From NCBI GenBank assembly GCA_003402345.1, contig QFXH01000002.1:248001-312000 (forward strand): 64,000 nt of DNA. Reading direction: 5' to 3'. Within the stretch, counting starts at the first letter, position 1; every line of letters starts with the position of its first letter. The DNA comes from Candidatus Nitrotoga sp. MKT (GTDB lineage Bacteria; Pseudomonadota; Gammaproteobacteria; Burkholderiales; Gallionellaceae). This document shows, one piece after another, positions 33,849 through 43,243 of this stretch. The notes beneath the pieces were generated by a model, which did not search any database, was not told where the DNA came from, and saw only the letters and a list, made by a program, of their open reading frames with translations. A program made the position numbers and the translations under genes.

Positions 33849-35702
33849 TTAGTGTCTTTTTAACTTTGCAACGCCATTAGAATCTGGACAGTATTCCGGT
33901 ATCCATTGTGTCAAGGCACGTTTAACTTCTGCATCGTCCTGTGCAGTGTGCGTGCTAAACCAAATTAATAAATTTGCCAACCATGCGGCGTCTACTTCAC
34001 GCGCTTGTGCAATACGCAGTTTTATGTGGGGAGTGGACAAAGTGTGCTCATTGTCAGCCAGCAGTTCCTCGAACAGCTTCTCACCTAAGCGCAAGCCAGT
34101 GAATTCAATCCGAATATCATCCTTGCTGAGGCCGGAAAGACGAATAAGGTCATTCGCCAGATCAACAATTTTTACTGGATCGCCCATGTCCAAAACAAAT
34201 ATTTCTCCGCCTTTCCCCATTAAACTGGCCTGCAATACTAGTTGTGCGGCCTCAGGAATCGACATGAAATAGCGTGTAATATCTGGATGTGTGACGGTAA
34301 GTGGCCCCCCCTTCGCAATCTGTTCACGGAATTTTGGAATGACGCTACCGGTGCTGCCCAAGACGTTGCCAAAACGCACCATAATAAAGCGCGTTCCACC
34401 GGGCTGCTGCAATCCCTGACATACCATTTCCGCCAAACGTTTACTCGCCCCCATCACATTAGTTGGGTTAACCGCTTTATCAGTAGAGATCAATACAAAT
34501 TTTGCTACATCATAACGCTGTGCAGCAGTGGCGACCGACCATGTGCCCAGCACGTTATTACGTATCGCCTGCCAAGCGTTATGTTGCTCCATGAGGGGGA
34601 CATGCTTATATGCGGCTGCATGAAAAACCACCGCAGGCTTATACTCAGAAAAAACTTGATCGAGACGGGCAGCATCACGTACATCGCCAATCAGGCAGAC
34701 AATATCAAGACCATCGAATTTCGCGGCCAGCTCCTGCTCCATGTTATACAGTGCAAATTCACTCAACTCAAACATCACTAAAGTACGTGGCTTGAAGTGT
34801 ATGATCTGGCGACATAGCTCAGAACCGATAGATCCACCGGCACCGGTTACCAGCACAGTTTTATTAGTGAATAATTCATGCAGCCCGGCCGCATCCAATT
34901 GAACCGGATCACGTCCCAGCAGATCGTCCAGCTCCACGGCACGCAATTGCGAAATGGCGACACGCCCACTTAACAGATCATCGAATGACGGTACCGTCAA
35001 CACCTTAACACTGGCCTGATTACAAATCTCAATCGCACGCTTGCGCACTTGGTGCGAGGCTGATGGCATAGCAACAATAGCTTTTTTTACATTCATGCGT
35101 TCCGCCCATTGCGGCAGGCTATCCAGCGCGCCCAGCACCTTTATTCCATTAAGGATACGCCCATGTTTATCCGCATTGTCGTCCAGAAAACCCACCAGCC
35201 GCCAATCACGGCTTCGCGCCAATTCTTTGGACAAACCTACGGCTGCATCGCTCGCTCCTAACACCAGTACTGGCTCTACATTTAAGTTGAGATTACGATA
35301 AAAGCCATGCTCTTTCCAAAGACGATAAATGAATCGGCTCCCCCCCATTACAAGTAGCAATAGCGCAGGGTCAATCACCAGTACCGAGCGCGGTATTACG
35401 GCGCTGATACGAAACATCCACAACACGAAGGGAATCAGCGCGGCAGCCGTCAGCACCGCCAAAAAAATTTGGCGCAAGTCAGTCACGCTGGCATAGCGCC
35501 ATAAGCCGCGATATAAACCAAAGCGCCAGAAAATAATACTTTGCAAGGGTACAACCCAAATCAGGGTGTGCAGCATTTCATTAATGAAATGCGGCGGAGG
35601 CTCAAAATTGAAGCGCAACAGATAAGCCAAGCTCCAAGCAAATGCGGCCGCCGCAAAGTCATGCAGCATGGCCAGCAAAGTACGTAGATCTAATTTAGCC
35701 AC
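33849..35702 (-). CDS. WbpM/CapD-type membrane nucleotide-sugar 4,6-dehydratase
   Basis: The 617-residue protein has about four N-terminal transmembrane helices (to residue ~125), a CoA-binding-like Rossmann part ('VLVLGASDAAVGLSKEL') and a C-terminal long-chain SDR domain from about 285. The SDR domain has 'VLVTGAGGSIGSELCRQI' as the NAD site and 'LISTDKAVNPTNVMGASKR' where Met replaces the usual catalytic Tyr, as in WbpM and PglF. Such enzymes convert UDP-GlcNAc to UDP-4-keto-6-deoxy-GlcNAc for QuiNAc, FucNAc or bacillosamine-type sugars. The start is GTG, overlapping the preceding WbpL-like gene by 8 bp. It is the last gene of the O-antigen block. Confidence 0.9.
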   Translation of the reverse strand: MAKLDLRTLLAMLHDFAAAAFAWSLAYLLRFNFEPPPHFINEMLHTLIWVVPLQSIIFWRFGLYRGLWRYASVTDLRQIFLAVLTAAALIPFVLWMFRISAVIPRSVLVIDPALLLLVMGGSRFIYRLWKEHGFYRNLNLNVEPVLVLGASDAAVGLSKELARSRDWRLVGFLDDNADKHGRILNGIKVLGALDSLPQWAERMNVKKAIVAMPSASHQVRKRAIEICNQASVKVLTVPSFDDLLSGRVAISQLRAVELDDLLGRDPVQLDAAGLHELFTNKTVLVTGAGGSIGSELCRQIIHFKPRTLVMFELSEFALYNMEQELAAKFDGLDIVCLIGDVRDAARLDQVFSEYKPAVVFHAAAYKHVPLMEQHNAWQAIRNNVLGTWSVATAAQRYDVAKFVLISTDKAVNPTNVMGASKRLAEMVCQGLQQPGGTRFIMVRFGNVLGSTGSVIPKFREQIAKGGPLTVTHPDITRYFMSIPEAAQLVLQASLMGKGGEIFVLDMGDPVKIVDLANDLIRLSGLSKDDIRIEFTGLRLGEKLFEELLADNEHTLSTPHIKLRIAQAREVDAAWLANLLIWFSTHTAQDDAEVKRALTQWIPEYCPDSNGVAKLKRH

Positions 35703-36675
35703 GCTGGCTTCGCTGAAATGCTTTCCAGCGTCTATCCAAAATCAACATCAGCCCGGCATATACACCTCCCCACATCAGGAACAACAACCATGGCCATTCA
35801 GTAGATTGACGTAAACACCAAGTCGCAGATGCGCCCACCGCAAACATCAAAGCATATCCAAATAATGCGACATTACGATGCCCCCAGCCAATCTGCACCA
35901 AGCGTTGGTAATAATGTTCGCGATGTGCCTGAGAGATTTTTTCACGGCGCAACATACGTTTGAGCAAGGTGACACTGGCATCCATGATAAAAGGAGAGAA
36001 TACCAACAACGGAAACCATCCAGGCCATAGTCCTTGTTGCCAGCCCCACAACCCCATCGCGGCAGATAAAAAGCCAAGGGGAATGGATCCTGCATCACCC
36101 ATGAATACTTGAGCGGGGTAAAAATTGTAATAAAGCAATCCCAAGCCAGCGGCACCTATTGAAAAATTTAGCATGGCCTGAGTATCAGCGCCATGCATCA
36201 ATGCCGCTACGCCATACATGGTGAAACCGAAAAATGTCATGCCTCCAGCCAACCCATCCGATCCATCCATAAAATTGAATAGATTGGTCATCCAAACTAC
36301 GCACAGCAACACGAGCAAAGCTTGCGCTATACCCTGTGCCAGCAAACCGGAACCGAGCACCAGAATTGCGGCAGCAACGATGTGCGCCAACAAACGTTGC
36401 CGTACCGGCAGGCCGTGCATGTCATCTAACAAAGAAACAACGAACAGTACAATCATGGGCAATACCACCCACCAAGCTAATGACATCACCATCAATGCCC
36501 AGGCAGACAAAAGACCCGCCATTAATCCCACTCCGCCAATGCGCGGAATTGGCTCCTCATGCAATGAGCGCTCATTAGGGATATCTTGAATTTTTTTGCC
36601 GGCTTTACTAAATACGATAATAGTGATCACCAACATGGTGATCAGCGCTGCAATTAGGGGGGCGTAATGCGACAT
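35695..36675 (-). CDS. WbpL/WecA-type polyprenyl-phosphate sugar-1-phosphate transferase
   Basis: The 326-residue membrane protein has about ten hydrophobic helices. Family motifs are 'RSLHEEPIPRIGGVG', the aspartate pairs in 'VVSLLDDMHGLPV' and 'FNFMDGSDGLAGG', 'VFMGDAGSIPLGF', and the C-terminal 'HREHYYQRLVQIGWGH'. The enzyme starts repeat-unit synthesis by moving a HexNAc-1-phosphate to undecaprenyl phosphate. In Pseudomonas-like clusters WbpL uses UDP-FucNAc or QuiNAc. Here it sits between an epimerase and the WbpM-type dehydratase, the same order as wbpV-wbpL-wbpM, which suggests QuiNAc or FucNAc as the first sugar. Confidence 0.9.
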   Translation of the reverse strand: MSHYAPLIAALITMLVITIIVFSKAGKKIQDIPNERSLHEEPIPRIGGVGLMAGLLSAWALMVMSLAWWVVLPMIVLFVVSLLDDMHGLPVRQRLLAHIVAAAILVLGSGLLAQGIAQALLVLLCVVWMTNLFNFMDGSDGLAGGMTFFGFTMYGVAALMHGADTQAMLNFSIGAAGLGLLYYNFYPAQVFMGDAGSIPLGFLSAAMGLWGWQQGLWPGWFPLLVFSPFIMDASVTLLKRMLRREKISQAHREHYYQRLVQIGWGHRNVALFGYALMFAVGASATWCLRQSTEWPWLLFLMWGGVYAGLMLILDRRWKAFQRSQRG

Positions 36676-36824
36676 GGGGGTTTTTACTCTATAACAACAT
36701 TAATCATTTCCGCGCAATCCACTTTCATGCGAGGTCGTTACCGTATGAAAAATTGCTTACCCAATCCTCGGCTCGATTGGTATGGTTTATTACAAAATAA
36801 TAAAACAGCATAAGAACATACTTA

Positions 36825-37784
36825 TTAACTTTTCTTACCTGAACGACGGTACGATTCTGCAGTCGCTTGCAGCCCCTGTTGCAAAGTATACGGAGGTACC
36901 CAATTTAAATCACGGCGGATTTTACCATTATCGACCTGCAACGAACCGAGTAACCGTTCGACTTGATCAGATTTACCAGATAATTTTCCCAGTATACGTA
37001 ACCAGTTAGGCGAAAACGGCAATAAGTGCGCCGGACATCCCATCGCATCGCCTAATTGGCGTAACAAATCCGGGGTGGAAATATCCTCACCATCGCATAC
37101 CAAATAAGTCTGGCCTGCGGCAACAGAATGGGTTGAACAAGCTATCAAGGCATCCACCAAATTACCCAGATAAATCAGGCTGCGACGGTTATGCACAGAA
37201 GCAAATGGCAAAGGAATGCGTTTAGCGGCCACTGCCAGCATTTGTGCAAAATTGCCTTTCACACCCGGACCATAAATCAATGGAGGACGCACAACAACAA
37301 TTTCCAAGCCGGTTTCTTGGGCAATGCGCCACAACGCTTGTTCGGCTTGCCATTTCGAGACACTGTAAAAATCTTGTGGATTGGATTCATCCAACTCTGT
37401 AAATGGCTGAGTTGCGCTGGTCTGCTCGCCGTTCACCTTGATCGAACTAACGTAGACGAGCCGTTTCACCCCAGAACAAGCAGCCTGCCGAGCGAGATTT
37501 GAAGTACCGTGCAGATTGACCTTGAGAAACTCCGCCAATGGATCGGTAGCATTCTCACGCATTACATGCACTCGAGCAGCGAGATGAATCACCACATCTA
37601 CATCGCGTAATGCGTCAGCCCAATTCGTCTCGCTATTAATCGCGCCAACGACTATGGTTTCAATATTTTCAATCAATGAACTCCCTGAACGCACTGCCGC
37701 GCTTACAGAGTATCCTCGCCGGAACAATTCAGCACAAAGTGCTTTACCAACGAAACCATCAGCCCCAGAAATCATAAATTTCAT
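36825..37784 (-). CDS. NAD-dependent epimerase/reductase (WbpV-like)
   Basis: The 319-residue extended SDR has 'MISGADGFVGKALCAEL' as the NAD-binding glycine motif, 'VSSIKVNG' with the catalytic Ser, and 'YSVSKWQAE' with the catalytic Tyr and Lys. 'VVRPPLIYGPGVKGN' is the substrate loop. The ATG at 37784 is used instead of an upstream TTG. WbpV-type proteins reduce the 4-keto group of UDP-4-keto-6-deoxy-GlcNAc to UDP-QuiNAc; the neighbouring WbpL- and WbpM-like genes support that role, but other hexose epimerase activity is possible. Confidence 0.85.
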   Translation of the reverse strand: MKFMISGADGFVGKALCAELFRRGYSVSAAVRSGSSLIENIETIVVGAINSETNWADALRDVDVVIHLAARVHVMRENATDPLAEFLKVNLHGTSNLARQAACSGVKRLVYVSSIKVNGEQTSATQPFTELDESNPQDFYSVSKWQAEQALWRIAQETGLEIVVVRPPLIYGPGVKGNFAQMLAVAAKRIPLPFASVHNRRSLIYLGNLVDALIACSTHSVAAGQTYLVCDGEDISTPDLLRQLGDAMGCPAHLLPFSPNWLRILGKLSGKSDQVERLLGSLQVDNGKIRRDLNWVPPYTLQQGLQATAESYRRSGKKS

Positions 37785-37849
37785 GATGATAACCAATGAG
37801 TAAGCATGCTTAAGTTAAGTAAACTTCCATTGCTTTATCGCATATTTGT

Positions 37850-38638
37850 TCATGGGGCCTTTTTCAAACGGAACCAGAGTATTTTTAAAAACAAAGAGGA
37901 ACAAAAAAATCGCATCATGCTCATAAGATGCCACTTCAAATACTGAAAACTATGATGACTGCTTCTACGCGCAAGGTGAACCACCTTAGCATCAGGGCAT
38001 AAAACCACTTCATAACCCTTTAATCTCAGCCTGGCGCATAAATCTACGTCTTCATAATAAAGAAAATATCTCTGATCAAATCCACCTAGTTTTTTGAATA
38101 CGTCGCAGGGGAATAACATGAACATCCCGCCCACCCAATCAGGAAAGATCGGGTTGTCTTTTACAAGATAGTCGCTACCGTTACACCTGCCAAACGCTTT
38201 ACAAAATATCTTGAGTGGCGTCGGAAAACGACGGGCGCTATCTTCCACCGTACCGTTCTCATTTAATACGAGTGGCGCTGCCACGCCTACTGAAGAATCC
38301 CGCAGACACACCAGCAACGCCTTAAATGGATTATCACTCAATCGGACATCTGGATTCATTACACAAAAGAATCGCCCTGCTGCATATGTAAATGCTTGAT
38401 TGTGGTTGGCCGCGAATCCCATAGGAATGGGATTACGAATAACCTTTATTGGAAATACAAAGCTGTCTGCCGCGAACGGCAATATCTCATCCAGGTTAAG
38501 CGTGAGAATCAGTTCGATCAATGAAGCCCGACAATGTTGGTTGATATCATGCAGCAAACACTCAATCAACTGAATTTGTGCATGACTGACAACAGAAATG
38601 GAAATTTCGGGCGATTGTTCTACGGCTATTTTGTCCAT
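37850..38638 (-). CDS. GT2 glycosyltransferase (rhamnosyltransferase-like)
   Basis: The 262-residue protein is a GT-A fold GT2 enzyme. 'ISISVVSHAQIQLIECLL' is the N-terminal strand, 'FCVMNPDVRLSD' holds a DXD-like site (PDV), and 'YFLYYEDVDLCARLRLKGY' is the ED catalytic-base region typical of WbbL-type rhamnosyltransferases. ATG 38638 is chosen over a TTG one codon upstream. The C-terminal hydrophobic and basic segment may hold it to the inner membrane. It probably adds a deoxyhexose to the lipid-linked repeat unit. Confidence 0.82.
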   Translation of the reverse strand: MDKIAVEQSPEISISVVSHAQIQLIECLLHDINQHCRASLIELILTLNLDEILPFAADSFVFPIKVIRNPIPMGFAANHNQAFTYAAGRFFCVMNPDVRLSDNPFKALLVCLRDSSVGVAAPLVLNENGTVEDSARRFPTPLKIFCKAFGRCNGSDYLVKDNPIFPDWVGGMFMLFPCDVFKKLGGFDQRYFLYYEDVDLCARLRLKGYEVVLCPDAKVVHLARRSSHHSFQYLKWHLMSMMRFFCSSLFLKILWFRLKKAP

Positions 38639-38809
38639 CAAAAATAATGAACCTGAAGTACTTGAGTAACTTGCTTCGTAATTAGGCTCTCACCCATAAA
38701 TTGTATTCCATAGGTTAGGCGCGAAAATCACAAGCATCCTCTGGAAGAAAAAATAAATTAAGCAAGCTCAACAATTCTCGCCGGATTTCAATACCGGTTT
38801 TCGCCAAGC

Positions 38810-39739
38810 TCAGATTCGATTAATCAATATAATGAATCGCAAGATCAAGCTATCCAACCATTTTTGCCGCCATATTTCTTTGGACAGAATTAACTGAACA
38901 CGACACCACAATGATGATTTTGCTGCGATGAATTTATTGAGAACTCGTCTTTGAGATAACGGAATGCCATTTTCAAACATATTTGAAAAAACAGAAGCTT
39001 GAAACCAAAGCAATCCTTTTCCGCTGTACATAAACCTATGCAATTTTCTTTTTAATTCATCAAATATATTCACGGTTGCGCCAATCGTGTTATTGCCGTG
39101 CTGCCGATATTTTATATTGGCGTTATTATCAAAAATTATTTCGCCAAAACAAGATAAAACCAAATAACACCACCAATCATGCATCAATACTTTGCTTGGA
39201 AGATGCTTACAAATAAGTTCTACTGCTTTTCGATTAAGTACCATCGTACAGCCGGTAGCAACATTTTCAACTAGCGCATTGCCAAAACCAACTTTTTTGG
39301 GTGTATTGGTAAATCCAATATGGTTTAACTGTTCATCAACAATTTCTAGCCTGGAGCAAAATAAAGCCGGGCAGTTATCGGCGACTACCCGCAAAGCTGA
39401 AACCGCATGCTCAATTTTATGCGGATGCCAAACGTCATCTTGATCACAAAAAGCAACGTATTCTGTTTCAGTGAGCGCAGCATTATGGAGCAATTCAAAA
39501 AAACTCAGGGCTGGGCCCAAATTCTTATGCCCTCTTAATATATCTATACGCCCACTTATTTGCTCATTTTCTAAAATGCTTCTTGTTGAATCTGACGATC
39601 CATCGTCCCTTACCAAAATTCTGATATTTGGATAGGTTTGCTCGTACAAAGAATTTAACTGTTGCTGAAGAAACTTACTTCCATTATATGTGGATAGTAG
39701 TACTGTAACCTTATTTGGCTTGGATACCTCTGGTGTCAT
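38810..39739 (-). CDS. GT2 glycosyltransferase
   Basis: The 309-residue protein begins 'KVTVLLSTYNGSKFLQQQL', a standard GT2 start. 'ILVRDDGSSDSTRSILEN' and 'YVAFCDQDDVWHPHKIEHA' give the nucleotide and metal sites, and 'LMHDWWCYLVLSCFG' is the acceptor-side block of the RfbF/WapR-like rhamnosyltransferase group. The stop of a 36-codon frame overlaps its ATG by 4 bp. The acceptor and donor are unknown; the rfbBAC genes at 50-53 kb could supply part of a dTDP-rhamnose donor. Confidence 0.84.
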   Translation of the reverse strand: MTPEVSKPNKVTVLLSTYNGSKFLQQQLNSLYEQTYPNIRILVRDDGSSDSTRSILENEQISGRIDILRGHKNLGPALSFFELLHNAALTETEYVAFCDQDDVWHPHKIEHAVSALRVVADNCPALFCSRLEIVDEQLNHIGFTNTPKKVGFGNALVENVATGCTMVLNRKAVELICKHLPSKVLMHDWWCYLVLSCFGEIIFDNNANIKYRQHGNNTIGATVNIFDELKRKLHRFMYSGKGLLWFQASVFSNMFENGIPLSQRRVLNKFIAAKSSLWCRVQLILSKEIWRQKWLDSLILRFIILINRI

Positions 39740-39846
39740 CGTTTAACCCCACCCTTGACAAATCTACCTGCTTCATTCATGGACTCTTCCATATAGATGT
39801 GCCCCGGGCCTTTTATTTCCTGCATGGAACCTCTGGAACCCGTCAT
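39736..39846 (-). CDS. Possible 36-residue ORF coupled to a glycosyltransferase
   Basis: An ATG at 39846 opens 36 codons (starting MTGSRGSMQEIKGPGHIY) whose TGA overlaps the ATG of the next gene (ATGA). The coding side is polar with no known motif. It lies in a 230-bp gap between two genes on the same strand. It may be a leader peptide for translational coupling, a decayed gene end, or chance. Confidence 0.22.
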   Translation of the reverse strand: MTGSRGSMQEIKGPGHIYMEESMNEAGRFVKGGVKR

Positions 39847-39971
39847 ACTTAACCTAAATTGGCGTTAAATTTTAGATATTACCTACATCTGAATGATGTA
39901 ATAAAGGTTTTTTGTGCTCCATAGTTTAATTATTACATTGTCACGTTTAACCTCAAAATGCCTCAATACAC

Positions 39972-41210
39972 TTATCGTTTAACCATCTCGATATTTGGGA
40001 GCGGAAACACCAAATTTACGCCCCTATATTTATCATTTTCTTGGAAAAATTTTCTAAAATGCCATGGCAAAACGATCAGATAATCCGGCTTTTGCGATAG
40101 CAACTTTGCTTCTGGAATGATGGGGATCCATGTACCTGGGGTGTAACAGTCATATTTTTCTGGATTAACCTCGCCAATAAACGAAATGTCTTTTTCTGTC
40201 ACTCCGCAGTATTGCAACAGTACGTTTCCCTTTGTAGATGCGCCGAGTGCCGCGACTGTTTTATTTTCCGCATGGGCTGTTTTGATGAAAGCCAGTAAGT
40301 CGTACTTCGTTTTAGCTGCACGTTCCGCAAATTTTTGATAAGGCGCAAGCGTATCTAGCCCATTCGCCTGTTCAAGATCAAGAATCTTCTTCACCAAAGG
40401 AACTGGTGTTAAATCGCCATGCGATTTCGATACCGTGATTGAGAAGCTGCCTCCATTAACTTCATTGAACTCTACATCAACAATCTTGAAGCCCACTCTA
40501 TCAGCCATCCATTTGATCTGGCGTAGAGCATAAAACTCAACATGCTCATGACAAACTGTGTCATATGAATTCATCTCCAGCATAGTTGGCATATAGCTTT
40601 GTTCAAATACCCAAACTCCATCATCTGCAAGTATGTCATGCACTTGTTGCATAAAGTCCGTTGGGTCTTCTAGATCGTAGAACATTGAAAACGAAGTGAC
40701 TACTTTTGCTTTTCGCTTTGGGAAATATTCTTTAACTAAAGCTGAAGAAAAAAAATTGGGGATTAGTTGAATGTGCGGTGGGTAGTAACTGTGAAATTTA
40801 ATTCCCGTCGGGTCAATGCCTACCAGATCCGGCCCAAAAGATGGATATGCCTGCAACGTAGTACTGTCGTTACTACCAATATCAATAACAAGATCGCCTT
40901 TGTGCAACTCAACCTGCTCCAGGATTTTTTTCACCTTGTCATTGAGGTGAGCTACCATGCTGGCATTGAGACCGGAACGATAACCATAGTTCTCGCCATA
41001 CATCTCGTCAGAATTATAGGAATGCTCAAGCTGCAATAGCCCACAGATATCGTCTCCCCCCATGCATTTCACCAAACGCAATGGGCCTGTCGTGATTTTT
41101 GAGCTTTTCTCGCGCGGAAATATTCCAGTCAGCATCTGCTCTCCCAAATCGAGCACGGGCTCCAGATGCTTATTGCCACAAATTCTGCATTTTTCAATTT
41201 TTGTGAACAC
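39972..41210 (-). CDS. SAM-dependent sugar C-methyltransferase
   Basis: The 412-residue protein has three parts. The N-terminal zinc-binding segment is 'CRICGNKHLEPVLDLGEQ' plus later cysteines. A class I SAM domain follows with 'LVIDIGSNDSTTLQAY'. The C-terminal part, about 290-410, has 'KTVAALGASTKGNVLLQYCG' and ends in 'FPLPNIEMV'. This is the architecture of NDP-sugar C-methyltransferases such as TylC3-type enzymes. GTG 41210 was chosen because it has 'aggga' upstream and avoids a 47-bp overlap with the gmd-like gene. Beside that gene, it could methylate a GDP-4-keto-6-deoxyhexose to a branched sugar; this is inference. Confidence 0.85.
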   Translation of the reverse strand: MFTKIEKCRICGNKHLEPVLDLGEQMLTGIFPREKSSKITTGPLRLVKCMGGDDICGLLQLEHSYNSDEMYGENYGYRSGLNASMVAHLNDKVKKILEQVELHKGDLVIDIGSNDSTTLQAYPSFGPDLVGIDPTGIKFHSYYPPHIQLIPNFFSSALVKEYFPKRKAKVVTSFSMFYDLEDPTDFMQQVHDILADDGVWVFEQSYMPTMLEMNSYDTVCHEHVEFYALRQIKWMADRVGFKIVDVEFNEVNGGSFSITVSKSHGDLTPVPLVKKILDLEQANGLDTLAPYQKFAERAAKTKYDLLAFIKTAHAENKTVAALGASTKGNVLLQYCGVTEKDISFIGEVNPEKYDCYTPGTWIPIIPEAKLLSQKPDYLIVLPWHFRKFFQENDKYRGVNLVFPLPNIEMVKR

Positions 41211-41220
41211 TATCTTATCC

Positions 41221-42198
41221 CTATCCTTTTGCGCGATCCTGCTCAATGAGCTTACGCAAATCGGCATCCACCATCATGCTTACCATCTCGTGAAACCCTA
41301 CTTCAGGTATCCAGCCGAGTTGATTTCTCAATTTCTTGGAGTTTCCCACTAACTGCACAGATTCAATGGGGCGATATGAAGCAGAATCCTCTCGGACATA
41401 GTCGCAATAATCCAAATTAAAATGTCCGAAGGCGATTTCGCACAGCTCTCGTACCGAGTGCGTTTCACCAGTGGCAACCACATAATCATCCGCGTGCGGG
41501 TGCTGCAACATCAGCCACATTGCGCGCACATAATCTCCCGCAAAGCCCCAATCACGGCGTGCATCAAGATTTCCCAAGTAAAGTTCATTCACCAGTCCCA
41601 GTTTAATCTTCGCCACTGCATGTGTTATTTTTCTTGTTACAAAACCCAATCCACGACGGGAACTCTCGTGATTGAACAGAATCGCCGAGCATCCATATAA
41701 TCCATAGTGCTGGCGGTAAATCTGGATCATCGAATGTGCGTAAAGCTTTGCGGCACCATATGGGGTACGGGGTCGAAATGGCGTTGCTTCTGATTGAGGG
41801 CTTTCGAGTGCATTACCAAACATTTCACTACTTGATGCCTGGCAAAAACGAATATCGGTATCCACTGCGCGAATGGCATCCAGCATCCGGGCAACCGCTA
41901 GCCCATTTACCTCTCCGATATCAACAGCATCCTTGAACATTCCTGCTCCTGATGAATAGGCGGCCAAGTTATAAATCTCCGCTGGGCGATATTCAGCCAA
42001 TACCTCTGTCATTCGACATTGATCCAACATGTTCCATGCGACTAACTTAACACTCTGCATCAATACTGTGGTGAGGGACTCTTTGGCATTTTGTATATTT
42101 CTAACTGCACCAACGACACGATAACCTTTGGTAAGCAACAATTCCGCCAAATATGAGCCATCTTGGCCTGTTATACCGATTATTAAGGCTGTTTTCAT
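41221..42198 (-). CDS. GDP-mannose 4,6-dehydratase-like SDR
   Basis: The 325-residue protein has 'ALIIGITGQDGSYLAELL', the GMD-type NADP motif. The catalytic Ser region is 'ASSSEMFGNA', followed by 'YGAAKLYAHSM' with the YxxxK pair. 'HESSRRGLGFVTRKI' matches the GMD block HESPRRG. 'LYLGNLDARRDWGFAGDYV' is also a GMD signature. It should make GDP-4-keto-6-deoxymannose from GDP-mannose, whose precursor is supplied by manC at 47 kb. No GDP-fucose synthase or GDP-rhamnose reductase is next to it; a C-methyltransferase is. Confidence 0.88.
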   Translation of the reverse strand: MKTALIIGITGQDGSYLAELLLTKGYRVVGAVRNIQNAKESLTTVLMQSVKLVAWNMLDQCRMTEVLAEYRPAEIYNLAAYSSGAGMFKDAVDIGEVNGLAVARMLDAIRAVDTDIRFCQASSSEMFGNALESPQSEATPFRPRTPYGAAKLYAHSMIQIYRQHYGLYGCSAILFNHESSRRGLGFVTRKITHAVAKIKLGLVNELYLGNLDARRDWGFAGDYVRAMWLMLQHPHADDYVVATGETHSVRELCEIAFGHFNLDYCDYVREDSASYRPIESVQLVGNSKKLRNQLGWIPEVGFHEMVSMMVDADLRKLIEQDRAKG

Positions 42199-42207
42199 AA
42201 GTATATG

Positions 42208-43230
42208 TCAGAGAAATCGAGCCAAAAAACGACTAACCCAAGTAGCATACCTACTACGTGAAAGATCATACAATACTGAACGGGCATTTCTATTCACGAA
42301 AACACAGTAAAGACTGACAAATACATTTGCGATGGCGGCAGGAAAGATTGCAATTGCCATATACACCACACGAGAAAGTCCTTTTGTCCTAACCTCTATA
42401 AAATGACGGTACTCGGAAATGGTATATCCTCCAGTAGCTCTATATAAAATGAGTTTTTTAATTGGCCTCCATGGCTCTTTGGAACATACAGTAGACTTCG
42501 ATTGATCTGAGAAATCAGGAAACGACCAAATCAACTGCGGCCATTTAAACATCCAAATTTCAAAACCCCGCGAGGTCCACATCGCATTACCATAACGTAT
42601 TATTATCAACGGATCTGCAATAACCTTGACCTTGTTTATCGGGGGATGCTGGAAGATAACGCCGATATGAATGAACAGTGTTCCGTAATAGGACAAACGA
42701 TCCCGCTCTAACCACAAGCTTCGCTTCACAACAACACCACCGATGAACGAAAGATAATTCGCTGCTTCAGAAAAAAACTCTTCGCCATCCTTTGCTGCGT
42801 ACTCCTTGTCAGTAGTAAGTTTGAGCAAACGAGTTTCGAGCACCTTTGAAAAATCGACATTTCTTACTTGAGAATTCACAACGACCAGATCGAACTCTCC
42901 ATTAAGAGACTCAAGAACACGAGAAATAGCCATAGGAGACAATAGATCGTCATCGGTCACCAACCAACAGTATTCTCCCCTTGCATAACCAACAGCCTTA
43001 TCATAGTCGCCATCCACACCCGAATTTTCTTGCTCACGGAAATAACGAATTTCAGGATGGCACAACAAATATTGCGCCATCACTTCAGGGGTGTTATCCG
43101 GTGACGCTCCATCCACAATGACAAGCTCAACACCAGGCACTATCTGACTAAGGATAGAATCCAGAGTCTCACCGATAAATCGCCCTCTGTTATAGGTTGC
43201 CATGCAAATTGAAAGTTTTGTTTCATTCAT
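42208..43230 (-). CDS. GT2 glycosyltransferase (abequosyltransferase-like group)
   Basis: The 340-residue protein begins 'KLSICMATYNRGRFIGETL'. 'VELVIVDGASPDNTPEVM' and 'YCWLVTDDDLLSPMAI' provide the nucleotide and DXD sites. A C-terminal hydrophobic helix (VYMAIAIFPAAIANVFVSLY) may anchor it in the membrane. The DDD form and overall layout resemble WbaV/RfbV abequosyltransferases, which add dideoxy side sugars; that assignment is tentative. Confidence 0.8.
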   Translation of the reverse strand: MNETKLSICMATYNRGRFIGETLDSILSQIVPGVELVIVDGASPDNTPEVMAQYLLCHPEIRYFREQENSGVDGDYDKAVGYARGEYCWLVTDDDLLSPMAISRVLESLNGEFDLVVVNSQVRNVDFSKVLETRLLKLTTDKEYAAKDGEEFFSEAANYLSFIGGVVVKRSLWLERDRLSYYGTLFIHIGVIFQHPPINKVKVIADPLIIIRYGNAMWTSRGFEIWMFKWPQLIWSFPDFSDQSKSTVCSKEPWRPIKKLILYRATGGYTISEYRHFIEVRTKGLSRVVYMAIAIFPAAIANVFVSLYCVFVNRNARSVLYDLSRSRYATWVSRFLARFL

Positions 43231-43243
43231 TTTTCAACCACTC

